DNA of 22,710 nucleotides, taken from positions 1-22,710 of the IMG/VR virus record IMGVR_UViG_3300020408_000042. The stretch is one strand, 5' to 3'. Under the pieces are notes generated by a model. It saw only the letters and a list, made by a program, of their open reading frames with translations, was not told where the DNA came from and did no database searches. Position numbers and translations under genes: made by a program. The stretch is from a virus. Below are positions 1 to 8,228 of the stretch, piece after piece (position 1 is the first letter of the stretch; the number at the start of each line of letters is the position of its first letter).

Positions 1-51
1 ATGTGTAAGGTAGTTACAAACGTAGATACAAAGAAAGTGAGGGTGTACTGA
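1..51 (+). CDS. Short ORF at the window edge, probably the tail of an upstream gene
   Basis: An open frame starts at the first base (ATG) and runs 16 codons to a TGA that overlaps the holin start (TGATG). The peptide is MCKVVTNVDTKKVRVY. The stop-start overlap is the same coupling style used across the window, which supports translation of this frame into the holin gene. Because the sequence begins here, I cannot tell whether the ATG is a real start of a mini-gene or an internal Met of a longer protein. No family is recognised. Confidence 0.35.
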   Translation: MCKVVTNVDTKKVRVY

Positions 52-413
52 TGTTACCAATATTAAATGCCGTAGCTGGTCTAGCTGGTACATGGCTAGA
101 GGGTAGGCAAGAAAAATCTAAAATGAAACAAAAGCTGGAGGTTGCCAAAGTAGAGGCACAAGTAAAGCGTGTCGAGCAAGAGGGATCATGGGACGAAAAA
201 GCAGTCGATAACATGGACGGAAGTTGGAAAGATGAAGCCTGGACAATTTTTTTCATTTTAATAATAGGTGCAAGTTTCATAAAACCATTACAGCCAATTA
301 TGAAAGATGGCTTTGCCTTTCTAAATGAAGCACCTGATTTCATTAAATACGGAATATTAGCAAGTATAGCAGCAAGCTTTGGCCTTAAATCTATAGCAAA
401 GTTTAAAAAATGA
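51..413 (+). CDS. Holin, three-helix (GTA-type) family
   Basis: This 120-residue protein is a probable holin, which permeabilises the inner membrane to release the endolysin. The N-terminus has a weakly hydrophobic amphipathic stretch (residues 1-16), followed by a charged helix (about 18-45). The signature WDEKAVDNMDGSWKDEAW leads into a strong membrane segment (about 64-80) and a second one (about 98-113). The tail is basic. A WDE...SWKDE block directly before the hydrophobic span is, from memory, typical of the 3-TM holins of gene transfer agents and many marine phages. The start overlaps the preceding stop, and a purine-rich GAGG lies 8 bases upstream. The endolysin encoded two genes downstream has no export signal, so it would depend on this protein. 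No spanin genes were seen nearby. Confidence 0.8.
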   Translation: MLPILNAVAGLAGTWLEGRQEKSKMKQKLEVAKVEAQVKRVEQEGSWDEKAVDNMDGSWKDEAWTIFFILIIGASFIKPLQPIMKDGFAFLNEAPDFIKYGILASIAASFGLKSIAKFKK

Positions 414-514
414 TTTGGTTTTATTTATACATATCAAAAAAGTTTATCAGAATTGGTAACTATTTTTGGCATCTTCATGTTGAAGAATTAAGAAAAAAAA
501 GGAGTGTAAAATGA
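410..514 (+). CDS. 34-residue aromatic/basic small protein in the lysis block
   Basis: An ORF of 34 codons exactly fills the gap between the holin and the next gene. Its ATG overlaps the holin stop (ATGA, 410-413), and its own TGA overlaps the next ATG (ATGA, 511-514). Such four-base overlaps at both ends are hard to explain unless the frame is translated. The peptide has an aromatic, hydrophobic N-terminus (MIWFYLYISKKF), a middle with Trp and two His (IGNYFWHLHVEEL) and a very basic end (RKKRSVK), so it may sit at the membrane surface. Position suggests a lysis accessory, but this is inference. It lacks a lipoprotein signal and is too short for a classical spanin. Confidence 0.6.
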   Translation: MIWFYLYISKKFIRIGNYFWHLHVEELRKKRSVK

Positions 515-696
515 AATACAGCCGAACTGCAAAAACAATGATGGGCAAAGGTCTAACAGATCGTCAAAAAGAAACTATGAAAAGGCATTCTAAGCACCAT
601 TCTAAAAAGCATATGGATATGATGACTGAAAAAATGCTTAACGGAATGTCATTTGGAAACGCACACAAGTTAGCACAAAAGAAAGTGGGAACATAA
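511..696 (+). CDS. Small basic His/Met-rich protein with an N-terminal SRTAK motif
   Basis: This 61-residue protein is strongly basic, with a KRHSKHHSKKHMDMM stretch at residues 24-38. Its N-terminus, MKYSRTAKTMMGKG, carries the motif S4-R-T-A-K-T-M10. Nearly the same motif ends three small basic proteins at the far right of the window. The start has a good ribosome binding site (AAAAGGAG, about 6 bases upstream). It sits between the 34-residue ORF (ATGA overlap) and the endolysin (TAATG overlap). No enzymatic domain is visible. A nucleic-acid-binding or virion-associated role is possible but is not shown by the sequence. Confidence 0.75.
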   Translation: MKYSRTAKTMMGKGLTDRQKETMKRHSKHHSKKHMDMMTEKMLNGMSFGNAHKLAQKKVGT

Positions 697-1214
697 TGGA
701 CAGTAATTTTGATAAATCATTAATTAAAGTATTAGAGCATGAGGGAGGCTACGTTTTCCACCCTGAAGATCCAGGGGGCGAAACAAATTTAGGTGTAACA
801 AAAAAAGTTTACGATAAATGGACAGCTGAAAACGATTTAGTTGTAAAAGATATGCAAGATATAACTGTAAATGACGTAATGCCAATCTATAAAAAGAATT
901 ACTGGCTAAAGGCTAAATGCGATCAATTACCTATTGGCATTGACTACATAATATTTGATATGAGCGTCAATCACGGCGTAAGTAGAGCAGCTAAATTTTT
1001 ACAAGGCGTGGTAGGAGCAGAGCAAGATGGCGTAATTGGCTCAAAAACACTAGCTATGGTCGATAAAATGGAGCAATCAGACATTGTTGAGGCGTTATGC
1101 CTAGAAAGAGAAGATTTTTACAGAAACTTAAAGACATTTAATACGTTTGGTAACGGCTGGCTAAACAGAAACTCAGGCGTAAAGGCTACATCATTGGAGA
1201 TGATTGCTACATGA
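696..1214 (+). CDS. Endolysin, GH108-type N-acetylmuramidase
   Basis: This 172-residue protein should cleave the peptidoglycan glycan backbone at the end of infection. The N-terminal half carries the family's hallmark: H15-E16-G17-G18-Y19 followed by DPGGETNLGVT (25-35). E16 is the expected catalytic acid. The FDMSVNHG block (87-94) and the DGVIGSKTL block (111-119) match the C-terminal peptidoglycan-binding part usually found with GH108 (PG_binding_3). Length is typical of the family. There is no signal peptide or signal-anchor segment, so export should rely on the holin. The gene is coupled on both sides, by TAATG at its start and ATGA at its stop, which ties lysis and packaging genes into one transcript. 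Confidence 0.9.
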   Translation: MDSNFDKSLIKVLEHEGGYVFHPEDPGGETNLGVTKKVYDKWTAENDLVVKDMQDITVNDVMPIYKKNYWLKAKCDQLPIGIDYIIFDMSVNHGVSRAAKFLQGVVGAEQDGVIGSKTLAMVDKMEQSDIVEALCLEREDFYRNLKTFNTFGNGWLNRNSGVKATSLEMIAT

Positions 1215-2791
1215 GCAACAAAAAACAATTAAATGAGTTAGAAACTAGAATATCTGCTGCAAAAAGGCAGAAAATAGCTATTGAATCACGAACAGACTTT
1301 CTAAAGTTCACAAAATTTACCATGCCTGACCCTGATGACTTCAATTCTACCGATATATCTTTATTTAAAGACTCAAAACACCACAGAGCACTAGCAAAAG
1401 TGCTAGAAAAGGTAGAAAAAGGCCATATTCCTAGATTAATTGTTTGTATGCCTCCCAGACACGGCAAATCAGAGTTAATATCAAGACGTTTTATACCTTG
1501 GATTGTTGGAAAAGACACATATAGAAACGTTATTTTTGCAACATATAATGAAGATTTTGCAAAAGATTTTGGTGCTGATTGTAGGTCTATTATGACATCT
1601 GCTCAGTATAAAACAGTATTTCCGAATTTTGGATTAAGACTAGGTGGTGCATCAAAAAGCAGAATACAAACAGCGTCAGGTGGCATGGCAGTTTTTGTTG
1701 GCAGAGGTGGGTCAATTACTGGTCGAGGTGGGGATTTTGTTATTTTAGACGATCCAATAAAAGACAGCTTAGAGGCTGGTTCGCCAACATTGCGTGAACA
1801 ATTATGGACATGGTTTACACAAGTATTAATGACACGATTAATGACAGCATCTGCGTCAATAGTCATAGTGCAAACTAGATGGCACGAAGATGATTTGATA
1901 GGCAGACTAACAGACCCAACAAATCCACATTACACAGAAGAAGAAGCGTCAAAATGGAAGATAATAAACTTGCCAGCTATTGCAGAGGACGATGATCCGT
2001 TAGGACGTAAGGCTGGGGAATTGTTATGGCCTGAAAGATTTGACATGGAGTTTATGAATGCGCAAAGAAGATTAGACGCAAGAGGATTTACTTCATTGTA
2101 CCAACAAAGGCCAACACCTGAAGATGGAGATTTGTTTGAAAGAAAAAATATTAGTTTTTATGAAAAGAAAGATTTGCCAAAAGATTTAAGAATATATGCT
2201 GCAAGCGATCATGCTGTTGGCATAGATAAAACAAGAAATGACGCTACTTGTTTACTAATAGTGGGCGTAGATGGCAATGATGATATTTATTTAATAGATG
2301 CGTGGTGGGAAAAACAGCCAACAGATAAAGTTGTTACGGCAATGTTAAATTTAATAAAAAAACACAAACCCCTTATATGGTGGGCAGAAAAAGGGCATAT
2401 TAGTAAGAGTATAAAACCTTTTTTGAGAAAAAGAATGGCAGAAGAGCGAGTATATTGCAGAATTGACGAAGTTACACCAGTAGCTAACAAGGTACAAAGA
2501 GCACAATCTATTCTTGGTAGAATGGCAATGAAAAAAGTAAAAATGCCTAAGACATCTCCCTGGACACAAAAAGCAGTAGATGAATTATTAAAGTTTCCTA
2601 ATTCAAGACACGATGATTTTGTAGATACAATAGCGTGGATTGGCATGGGTTTAGATCGAATTACAACACCTACTGGTTTTGTAAATAACAAAATTAAAAT
2701 ACCTTTAGAGGGAACAATGGGTTGGGTTAAATGGGATTCAGAACAACAAAAAAAATATAACAGATTGCATAATGAAACTGGAGGCTGGTAA
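1211..2791 (+). CDS. Terminase large subunit (DNA-packaging ATPase and nuclease)
   Basis: This 526-residue protein is the packaging motor, which threads DNA through the portal and cuts it. The ATPase half has Walker A MPPRHGKSE (80-88), Walker B VILDDP (177-182) and a coupling motif around QTRWHEDD (221-228). The C-terminal RNase H-like nuclease shows the expected acidic residues: D333 in AASDHAVG, E393 in WWAEKG and D468/D469 in RHDDFVD. The layout fits the Terminase_6/6C group used by many headful-packaging and podovirus-like phages. The start overlaps the endolysin stop (ATGA), and the stop overlaps the portal start (TAATG). No small terminase subunit is recognisable in the window, so it may lie to the left. 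Confidence 0.95.
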   Translation: MSNKKQLNELETRISAAKRQKIAIESRTDFLKFTKFTMPDPDDFNSTDISLFKDSKHHRALAKVLEKVEKGHIPRLIVCMPPRHGKSELISRRFIPWIVGKDTYRNVIFATYNEDFAKDFGADCRSIMTSAQYKTVFPNFGLRLGGASKSRIQTASGGMAVFVGRGGSITGRGGDFVILDDPIKDSLEAGSPTLREQLWTWFTQVLMTRLMTASASIVIVQTRWHEDDLIGRLTDPTNPHYTEEEASKWKIINLPAIAEDDDPLGRKAGELLWPERFDMEFMNAQRRLDARGFTSLYQQRPTPEDGDLFERKNISFYEKKDLPKDLRIYAASDHAVGIDKTRNDATCLLIVGVDGNDDIYLIDAWWEKQPTDKVVTAMLNLIKKHKPLIWWAEKGHISKSIKPFLRKRMAEERVYCRIDEVTPVANKVQRAQSILGRMAMKKVKMPKTSPWTQKAVDELLKFPNSRHDDFVDTIAWIGMGLDRITTPTGFVNNKIKIPLEGTMGWVKWDSEQQKKYNRLHNETGGW

Positions 2792-4851
2792 TGGAAGAAA
2801 CTATGATGATCGCTGTTGAAAAGGAAGAAAAGCCAGAGCCGACAGAAAGACGTAAAGCTTTAGTGTCAGACTGGCAATCTAAAATTAAATCTGCAAAAGG
2901 ATTTCACGAAAAAGCATACAAGCAGATGAAAAAAGATATGGACGCTGCATTGCATGGTTTTGATGATACGCAATGGAACGATAAAAACTATGTAGCTAAT
3001 ATTTTACAACGTCATGTTCAGCAAAGAACAGCATCTTTATATGCAAAAAATCCAAAAGCCACGGCAAAAAGACGAGAAAGAATGGATTATGCTGTTTGGG
3101 ATAGCGATGAAAAGACATTGCAAGCTGCGTATGAGGCACAAATGACAGCCGAGCAAAATGGTTTAATGCCACCAGCTGAGGCGATGGCTATTATACAAGA
3201 TTATACAGCTGGTCAAACACACAGAAAAATGTTGGATAATGTAGCAAAAACACTAGAACAATTGTTTGATTATTACATGGCAGAACAACAGCCAGCATTC
3301 AAATCACAAATGAAAGCTTTAGTTAGAAGAGTTGTTACTACTGGCGTTGGTTACGTTAAAGTTGGGTTTCAGCGTGATATGGATAGAATGCCTGAAGTTA
3401 CAAATAAAATTTATGACTTACAAATGCAGATAGATCATTTGTATAGAATAGCTACTGAAGCAGCTGATGGCACAATAAATAGAGATGATGCGCAAATAGA
3501 AACTCTAAAGTTATCATTAGAAACATTATTAAATGAGCCTATGGTTACAGTAAGAGAGGGTTTAACATTTGATTTTCCAGAATCTGATTCAATTATTATA
3601 GATCCTAAATGCAGACAAATAAGAGGTTTTGTAGGTGCAAATTGGGTATGCCATGAAATGTATGTATCTCCTGAAGATATTAAGGAAATTTATGGCATTG
3701 ATATAAAGAACCAATACAGATCATATGATATGAAAGGTCGCTTAATGAGCGATAGAAGTAGTTATGAAAGAGCATCTTATGCAGAAGTAGATATAAACGA
3801 GAAAGAGGGATTAGTATTACTTTTTGAAATTTATGACATAAAAAGTGGATTACAAATGTGTATTGCTGATGGCTACAATGATTTTTTAAGAGAGCCGTCA
3901 TCTCCTGATGTAAAAGTTGAGCACTTTTGGCCAATATTTCCATTAGTATTTAATGAAGTTGAGCACAAAGATATACTTTATCCTCCGTCAGATATTAAAT
4001 TATTAATGCCAATGCAGAATGAGTATAATAGAGCAAGGCAAGGACTAAGGGAGCATAGAAGAGCAAATAGACCTAAGTATGCTGCACCAGCTGGTATGCT
4101 TGAAGATGCTGATAAAGAAAAGCTAGCAACACACCCAGCCAATGCAGTTTTAGAATTACAAGCTTTAGCTGCTGGACAAAAGGTTAATGATGTTATTCAG
4201 CCAGTAGCACAAATTGGCATTGATCCAAATTTATATGAAGTAAAAACATTATTTGATGATGTTCAATTAGTTGTAGGTGCTCAAGAAAGTACGTTTGGTG
4301 GCGTGTCAAAGGCAACAGCTACAGAAACTAGCATAGCTGAAAGTGCTAGAATGTCATCGTTAGGTGCTAACGTAGATGAATTAGATTCTTTTATGTCAGA
4401 GGTTGCAAGAGCAGCTGGTCAAGTGATGTTGCACCTTATGTCTATTGAAGAAGTTAGAAAAATTGTTGGTCAGGGTGCAGTATGGCCTGAAATGACTCGT
4501 GAAGATATTATGAACGAGGTATTTCTTGAGATAGAGGCTGGATCAACTGGTAAACCAAACAGAGCAGCTGAACTAGCTAACATAGAACGAATTATGCCAT
4601 TCTTGTTACAAATTCCTGGCATTGATCCATTATGGTTAGCAAAAGAATTACTGAAGAGATTAGATGATAAGCTTGATGTTACGCAAGCCGTTGTCGAGAG
4701 CATTCCGTCTATTGTGTCTATGAATCAGTCGCAAGGAGAGGGAACTGGCGATCCAGCGTTACAAGGTTCGCCAAGTGGAGGAGTAAACAATGCGTCTATT
4801 CCTAACACACTAAATGGTTCTTCTTTACCACCTATAGGAAATATTAATTAG
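2791..4851 (+). CDS. Portal protein
   Basis: This 686-residue protein is the likely dodecameric portal at the capsid vertex. The call rests on its place directly after the terminase and before scaffold and capsid genes, on its size (in the range of large podovirus portals), and on overall character. It has a charged N-terminus with a dense mixed-charge helix (about 14-60), a long helical region (about 115-260), and a conserved-looking stretch with HFWPIFPLVFNEVEHKD followed by MQNEYNRARQGLREHRRAN. It then has a helical stem and crown region, and a disordered Gly/Ser/Asn-rich tail from about residue 645. I recall similar proteins being annotated as portals in marine podoviruses, but I see no short diagnostic motif. 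Confidence 0.8.
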   Translation: MEETMMIAVEKEEKPEPTERRKALVSDWQSKIKSAKGFHEKAYKQMKKDMDAALHGFDDTQWNDKNYVANILQRHVQQRTASLYAKNPKATAKRRERMDYAVWDSDEKTLQAAYEAQMTAEQNGLMPPAEAMAIIQDYTAGQTHRKMLDNVAKTLEQLFDYYMAEQQPAFKSQMKALVRRVVTTGVGYVKVGFQRDMDRMPEVTNKIYDLQMQIDHLYRIATEAADGTINRDDAQIETLKLSLETLLNEPMVTVREGLTFDFPESDSIIIDPKCRQIRGFVGANWVCHEMYVSPEDIKEIYGIDIKNQYRSYDMKGRLMSDRSSYERASYAEVDINEKEGLVLLFEIYDIKSGLQMCIADGYNDFLREPSSPDVKVEHFWPIFPLVFNEVEHKDILYPPSDIKLLMPMQNEYNRARQGLREHRRANRPKYAAPAGMLEDADKEKLATHPANAVLELQALAAGQKVNDVIQPVAQIGIDPNLYEVKTLFDDVQLVVGAQESTFGGVSKATATETSIAESARMSSLGANVDELDSFMSEVARAAGQVMLHLMSIEEVRKIVGQGAVWPEMTREDIMNEVFLEIEAGSTGKPNRAAELANIERIMPFLLQIPGIDPLWLAKELLKRLDDKLDVTQAVVESIPSIVSMNQSQGEGTGDPALQGSPSGGVNNASIPNTLNGSSLPPIGNIN

Positions 4852-4859
4852 CTATGGTG

Positions 4860-4888
4860 TTGAAAGATAGGATCAACATGGATATACT
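4860..4888 (+). promoter_or_regulatory. Sigma70-like promoter ahead of scaffold and capsid genes
   Basis: The only gap in the left operon holds TTGAAA (4860-4865), a 17-base spacer and TATACT (4883-4888). Each box differs from consensus at one base and the spacing is ideal. Transcription would start near 4895, giving a leader of about 20 bases that contains the AGAAAGGA ribosome binding site of the scaffold gene. This fits a host-polymerase promoter that boosts capsid genes. AT-rich DNA does yield chance matches, so the placement matters as much as the boxes. Confidence 0.6.
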
Positions 4889-4915
4889 TAATTTAATAAT
4901 AAGAAAGGACGTATT

Positions 4916-5887
4916 ATGGTCGAAGACCTAAAAGAGTCAACATCGTCCAATGACTCGAATAACCAGGACGAACTTGAACTAGAGCAAAATCAAGATCAAG
5001 AGGTGCTGTCGTCTAGCACAGAAAGCGAAACTGAAGATGATTTATTGTCAGTAGTACAATCAGCTATTGATGATGAAAAACCTGAAGAAACGGAATCGCA
5101 ATCCGTAGAGCAAGAAACAGAAGAAGTTGAAACGCAAGAACTTTCTGAGGAAGAAACAGACGAGCAATCTTTAGAAAAAGTACCTTTGCATTTACAACCT
5201 AGATTCAAAGAAGTTATTGCTGAAAAGAATGAGTATAAAAAAGGGCACGAGCAATACGAGAAAATTCAGGCATCTTTAAGAGAGATGAAACTAACTCCTG
5301 AAGAAACTGCTCAAGGCTTATCAATTATGGGGTTAATGAAAAGCAATCCTCAAGCTGCCTTAGAAGCATTACAGCCAATTATTAGTAATTTACAACAAGT
5401 AACTGGACAAATACTTCCTGATGACATTCAGCAAAAAATTGACGATGGATATATGGACGAAGATGTAGGTAAAGAATTAGCTAGAACAAGAGCAGATGTT
5501 CAATTGCAAAAGAACGCTAATCAACAAATGTTGAATGAGCAACAGCAAATGAACGCTCAAGATCAAATTAATTTTATTGCACAAACTGTTACTAATTGGG
5601 AAGAGAATGCACGGAAAACTGATCCTGATTTTGAACTCAAACAAGATGAAGTTGACGACAGAGTATCGGCTTTGGTTCGTGAAAGAGGGCGACCTGAAAC
5701 ACCTGAAGATGCAGTAGCTATGGCACAAGAAGCTTATGACACAGTTACAAAGCGTCATCAAAGTAGAATGGGAGTCAAAAGGCCAATACGAAGTTTGTCT
5801 GGTGGTAAATTAGGTGGTTCGCCAGTTCCAGAGCCTAAGAGTCTTTTAGAGGCTGTTCAAAATGCTATGGCAAATGGTGGATCATAA
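4916..5887 (+). CDS. Capsid scaffolding (assembly) protein
   Basis: This 323-residue, highly acidic and Gln/Glu-rich protein lies between the portal and the major capsid gene, the standard place for a scaffold. Residues 1-90 are almost all Glu, Asp, Ser, Thr and Gln. Residues 90-275 are predicted helical, with long Gln-rich runs (around NANQQMLNEQQQMNAQDQ) typical of elongated scaffolds. The C-terminus turns basic (HQSRMGVKRPIRSL) and ends in a short helix, as in P22-like scaffolds where a basic helix-turn-helix binds coat protein. It has its own ribosome binding site (AGAAAGGAC) and a likely promoter just upstream. No protease domain is seen. Confidence 0.8.
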   Translation: MVEDLKESTSSNDSNNQDELELEQNQDQEVLSSSTESETEDDLLSVVQSAIDDEKPEETESQSVEQETEEVETQELSEEETDEQSLEKVPLHLQPRFKEVIAEKNEYKKGHEQYEKIQASLREMKLTPEETAQGLSIMGLMKSNPQAALEALQPIISNLQQVTGQILPDDIQQKIDDGYMDEDVGKELARTRADVQLQKNANQQMLNEQQQMNAQDQINFIAQTVTNWEENARKTDPDFELKQDEVDDRVSALVRERGRPETPEDAVAMAQEAYDTVTKRHQSRMGVKRPIRSLSGGKLGGSPVPEPKSLLEAVQNAMANGGS

Positions 5888-5907
5888 TACTTTAAGGAGC
5901 AATAAAA

Positions 5908-6960
5908 ATGGCTTTTTCTTCAGCCGAACTCGCTAATATAGCGAATGCTGCCCTTGACTATTATATAGACAGAGGCACAGTTTACGCCAACTCACTACAA
6001 GACAAGCCTTTGCTTGCTGCTATGGATAAGTCTGCAAAGACATTTCCAGGTGGTAAGGAAAATGTGTCTATGGCCGTGAAAGGTGTATATACATCAACTG
6101 TAGCTGGTTATACGCATAATGATACTGTTTCATATGCAAATCCAGCTAATATACAAAGGGTTAATTATCCTTGGAAAGAGCATCATACTGGTATCTCATT
6201 AACACTTACCGAACTTAAAAAGGACGGCATAAGTGTTACAGATAGTTTAGCTGGTGCAAGCACTTCTAATCATAGTGGTAGAGATACTACAGTTTTAGTT
6301 AATCTTTTAGAAGATAAGCTAGACGACATGATGGAGGGTTATTCCCAAGGTATGAACACTTTGTTGTATGGCGATGGATCAGGAGATGCAAATGCGTTAG
6401 CTGGTATCAGATCGATTATTGCCGATAATCCAGCAGCAAGTGGTGCTACTGTTGGTGGTTTGTCCACAGAAACTAATACTTGGTGGAGAAACAGAGCAAA
6501 TGTAGCCATATCTACTAGTTCTTCAGGACAAGAGTTAATTGAACTCTTACATACTGAAATTCGTCAATTAAAAAGATTTGGAGGCAAGCCAACTTTAGCT
6601 TTAGCTGGTTCTGCATTCATGGATCGTTTAGCTGACGAGATTAGAAGAAATGGTAACTACAGTAACCAAGGTTTTTCAAAAAACATGGATATTTCTGTAG
6701 GCGACATTAGTTATGCTGGATTAAAATTTCAGTATGACCCAACACTAGATGATTTAACAATTTCAGGGCAAAACCCTGACAAGCGTTGTTACATCATTGA
6801 TCCGTCCAAGCTTTATTTGCATTACATGGACGGCGAAAAAATGAAACGTCATGCACCAGCAAGACCAGCAACTCAGTATGTTATGTTCCGTGCGATCACA
6901 ACAACTGCTGTTCTTTGTGCATCACAATTGAACTGTCATGGTGTTTACGAAATAGCGTAA
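5908..6960 (+). CDS. Major capsid protein
   Basis: This 350-residue protein is the likely HK97-fold coat protein. Support comes from position right after the scaffold, from size, and from a strong ribosome binding site (TTAAGGAGC, about 7 bases before ATG), as expected for the most abundant protein. The N-terminus is a helix (SSAELANIANAALDYYIDRG). It is followed by a Gly/Thr/Tyr-rich region (VYTSTVAGYTHNDTVSY), and the C-terminal part has beta-rich stretches such as YAGLKFQYDP and CYIIDPSKLYLHYMDGEKM. The gene is bracketed by a promoter two genes upstream and a strong hairpin just downstream. I assign it to no specific subfamily. Confidence 0.85.
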   Translation: MAFSSAELANIANAALDYYIDRGTVYANSLQDKPLLAAMDKSAKTFPGGKENVSMAVKGVYTSTVAGYTHNDTVSYANPANIQRVNYPWKEHHTGISLTLTELKKDGISVTDSLAGASTSNHSGRDTTVLVNLLEDKLDDMMEGYSQGMNTLLYGDGSGDANALAGIRSIIADNPAASGATVGGLSTETNTWWRNRANVAISTSSSGQELIELLHTEIRQLKRFGGKPTLALAGSAFMDRLADEIRRNGNYSNQGFSKNMDISVGDISYAGLKFQYDPTLDDLTISGQNPDKRCYIIDPSKLYLHYMDGEKMKRHAPARPATQYVMFRAITTTAVLCASQLNCHGVYEIA

Positions 6961-6971
6961 AGCCAACAACC

Positions 6972-7005
6972 CAATGGGCAAGTCCGTTCTCCAGCTTGCC
7001 CATTG
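6972..7005 (+). terminator. 11-bp hairpin after the major capsid gene
   Basis: CAATGGGCAAG (6972-6982) and CTTGCCCATTG (6995-7005) are perfect inverted repeats around a 12-base loop. The hairpin begins 11 bases after the capsid stop. Only a short ATTTA follows and there is no clear T tract, so it may be a partial terminator or an mRNA 3'-end stabiliser. A comparable device follows the capsid gene in T7. The next gene has a very strong ribosome binding site right after it (AAGGAGGA). Confidence 0.65.
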
Positions 7006-7022
7006 ATTTAAAGGAGGATTAA

Positions 7023-7475
7023 ATGGAACATCTAACTGGTAACGTTGCTATAGGTGGCAATCTTGGTAACGTTTTGTATAAAAATTTATTGACTATACCT
7101 GAAGTAGTTATGTTGAGAAATATACATGGCGAATCTTCTGTTTTTAACATAGCCGTTGTTGGAAATATGGATTCTGACGATATGGAAGAAAGAAATAGAT
7201 TAGGAATTTTGTATAGCGATCAAAAGGTAGAAGAGGTGTTTGGCACTTATGGTGCTTTGCCACAAACTTTTGAAGATGCAAGAATTGATGATGGATATTT
7301 AGATAAAGTGTTTTTACAAAACAAAGCACAAAAATCTGTAAAAAAAGCAAAGCCTAAAGCAAAACCAAAAAGGGCAAGAGATTCTAAGGGTCATTTTATA
7401 GCCGATGATCCTACTACAGAAGTAAATGAGGCTTATGAACCAACAGCAGAGGAGGCTTTAGATGCCAAAGGGTAA
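7023..7475 (+). CDS. Unknown head/connector-region protein with a basic linker
   Basis: This 150-residue protein begins after an excellent ribosome binding site (AAGGAGGA, 4 bases spacing). Residues 1-95 look folded. Residues 104-117 form a Lys/Ala/Pro/Arg run (VKKAKPKAKPKRAR). This is followed by DSKGHFIADDPTTEVNEAYE, which recalls the 'DDPST-VNEAW' tails I remember from other phage structural proteins. The end is acidic (TAEEALDAKG). It occupies the slot between coat protein and head-tail adaptor, where head-completion or decoration proteins are often found. The function is not known to me. Its last codons also encode the start of the Lys/Gly mini-ORF in another frame. Confidence 0.7.
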   Translation: MEHLTGNVAIGGNLGNVLYKNLLTIPEVVMLRNIHGESSVFNIAVVGNMDSDDMEERNRLGILYSDQKVEEVFGTYGALPQTFEDARIDDGYLDKVFLQNKAQKSVKKAKPKAKPKRARDSKGHFIADDPTTEVNEAYEPTAEEALDAKG

Positions 7476-7512
7476 AGGTAAAGGTAAGGGCAAAGGTGGA
7501 AAAGGTTACTAA
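7462..7512 (+). CDS. 16-residue Lys/Gly mini-protein
   Basis: The ORF MPKGKGKGKGKGGKGY starts inside the end of the preceding gene in a different frame and ends in a TAA overlapping the next ATG (TAATG, 7510-7514). It has a near-perfect ribosome binding site (GAGGAGG, about 7 bases before ATG) and exactly fills the gap to the adaptor gene. Short Lys/Gly-rich 'MPKGKG' proteins occur in other marine phages as far as I recall. It may bind nucleic acid, or may simply couple translation to the adaptor gene. Confidence 0.5.
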   Translation: MPKGKGKGKGKGGKGY

Positions 7513-8228
7513 TGGCTAGAGGTACAACTTTAGCAATTCTAATTAATGACTTGCGTTCAGAAATAGGCCATTCATTGCAACCGAGTTTGGGCAAATCCAC
7601 TAGAGATGTGCTTATAAATGTATTGCAGAGAACACAACGTAGATTGTGGGAAGATTATGGCTGGCCTTTTCTGCGTGTCATTAGAGATATAGATATTTCT
7701 ACTAATCAAAGATATTATGATTTGCCAAATGATCTTACGTTTGAGCGAATAGAAAAAGCTGAGTTTAAGCACGGCGATTATTGGACAAAATTAGATTATG
7801 GAATTGGTGCGAGGCAGTATAATCAATTTGACTCTGATAGAGGTATAACTTCATATCCAGTACAAAATTATGATGCGCATGAAAACAATCAAATAGAAAT
7901 ATGGCCAATACCATCTAACAATAGTAACTCTACTACAAAGCAAGGCATGATAAGATTTCATGGCATAAAAAATCTTGGTGGATTAATTAACGAAACGGAC
8001 ACAGCCGATTTAGACGATCAGCTTATTGTACTTTATGCAGCTGCTGAGATGTTAACACGGCAAAAGCAAGCAGATTCACAAAACAAATTAGCACAAGCAC
8101 AAGCACATTATGCAAGATTAAAAGCGAGATTAGCAAAAAGTGAAACTTTTGTTATTGGTGGTGGCGAACCAGAGGGTATGTATAGACCAAAGAGTCCACC
8201 ATTAATAGCTACAACTCCGAGCAGTTAA
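7512..8228 (+). CDS. Head-tail adaptor protein (P22 gp4 / T7 gp11-like role)
   Basis: This 238-residue protein likely forms the ring that joins the portal to the tail nozzle. Its N-terminal helical region (LAILINDLRSEIG, then VLINVLQRTQRRLWEDYGWPFL) leads into a beta segment with the pattern DISTNQRYYDLPNDLTFERI (57-76). This is the layout of podovirus adaptor proteins: helices, then a beta section that begins with a Tyr-Asp-Leu-Pro turn. A C-terminal long helix (about 167-213) with Ala/Gln/Lys repeats would dock on the portal. Position before the gp10-like protein agrees. The last 25 residues are Pro/Gly-rich and probably disordered. The family assignment is from memory of pattern, not alignment. 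Confidence 0.65.
   Translation: MARGTTLAILINDLRSEIGHSLQPSLGKSTRDVLINVLQRTQRRLWEDYGWPFLRVIRDIDISTNQRYYDLPNDLTFERIEKAEFKHGDYWTKLDYGIGARQYNQFDSDRGITSYPVQNYDAHENNQIEIWPIPSNNSNSTTKQGMIRFHGIKNLGGLINETDTADLDDQLIVLYAAAEMLTRQKQADSQNKLAQAQAHYARLKARLAKSETFVIGGGEPEGMYRPKSPPLIATTPSS

Noticed and set aside
4878-4931. 17-residue ORF (MDILNLIIRKDVLWSKT) overlapping the scaffold start
   Set aside because: It begins inside the promoter, upstream of the predicted transcription start, so it could only be read from the long transcript. It is probably chance.
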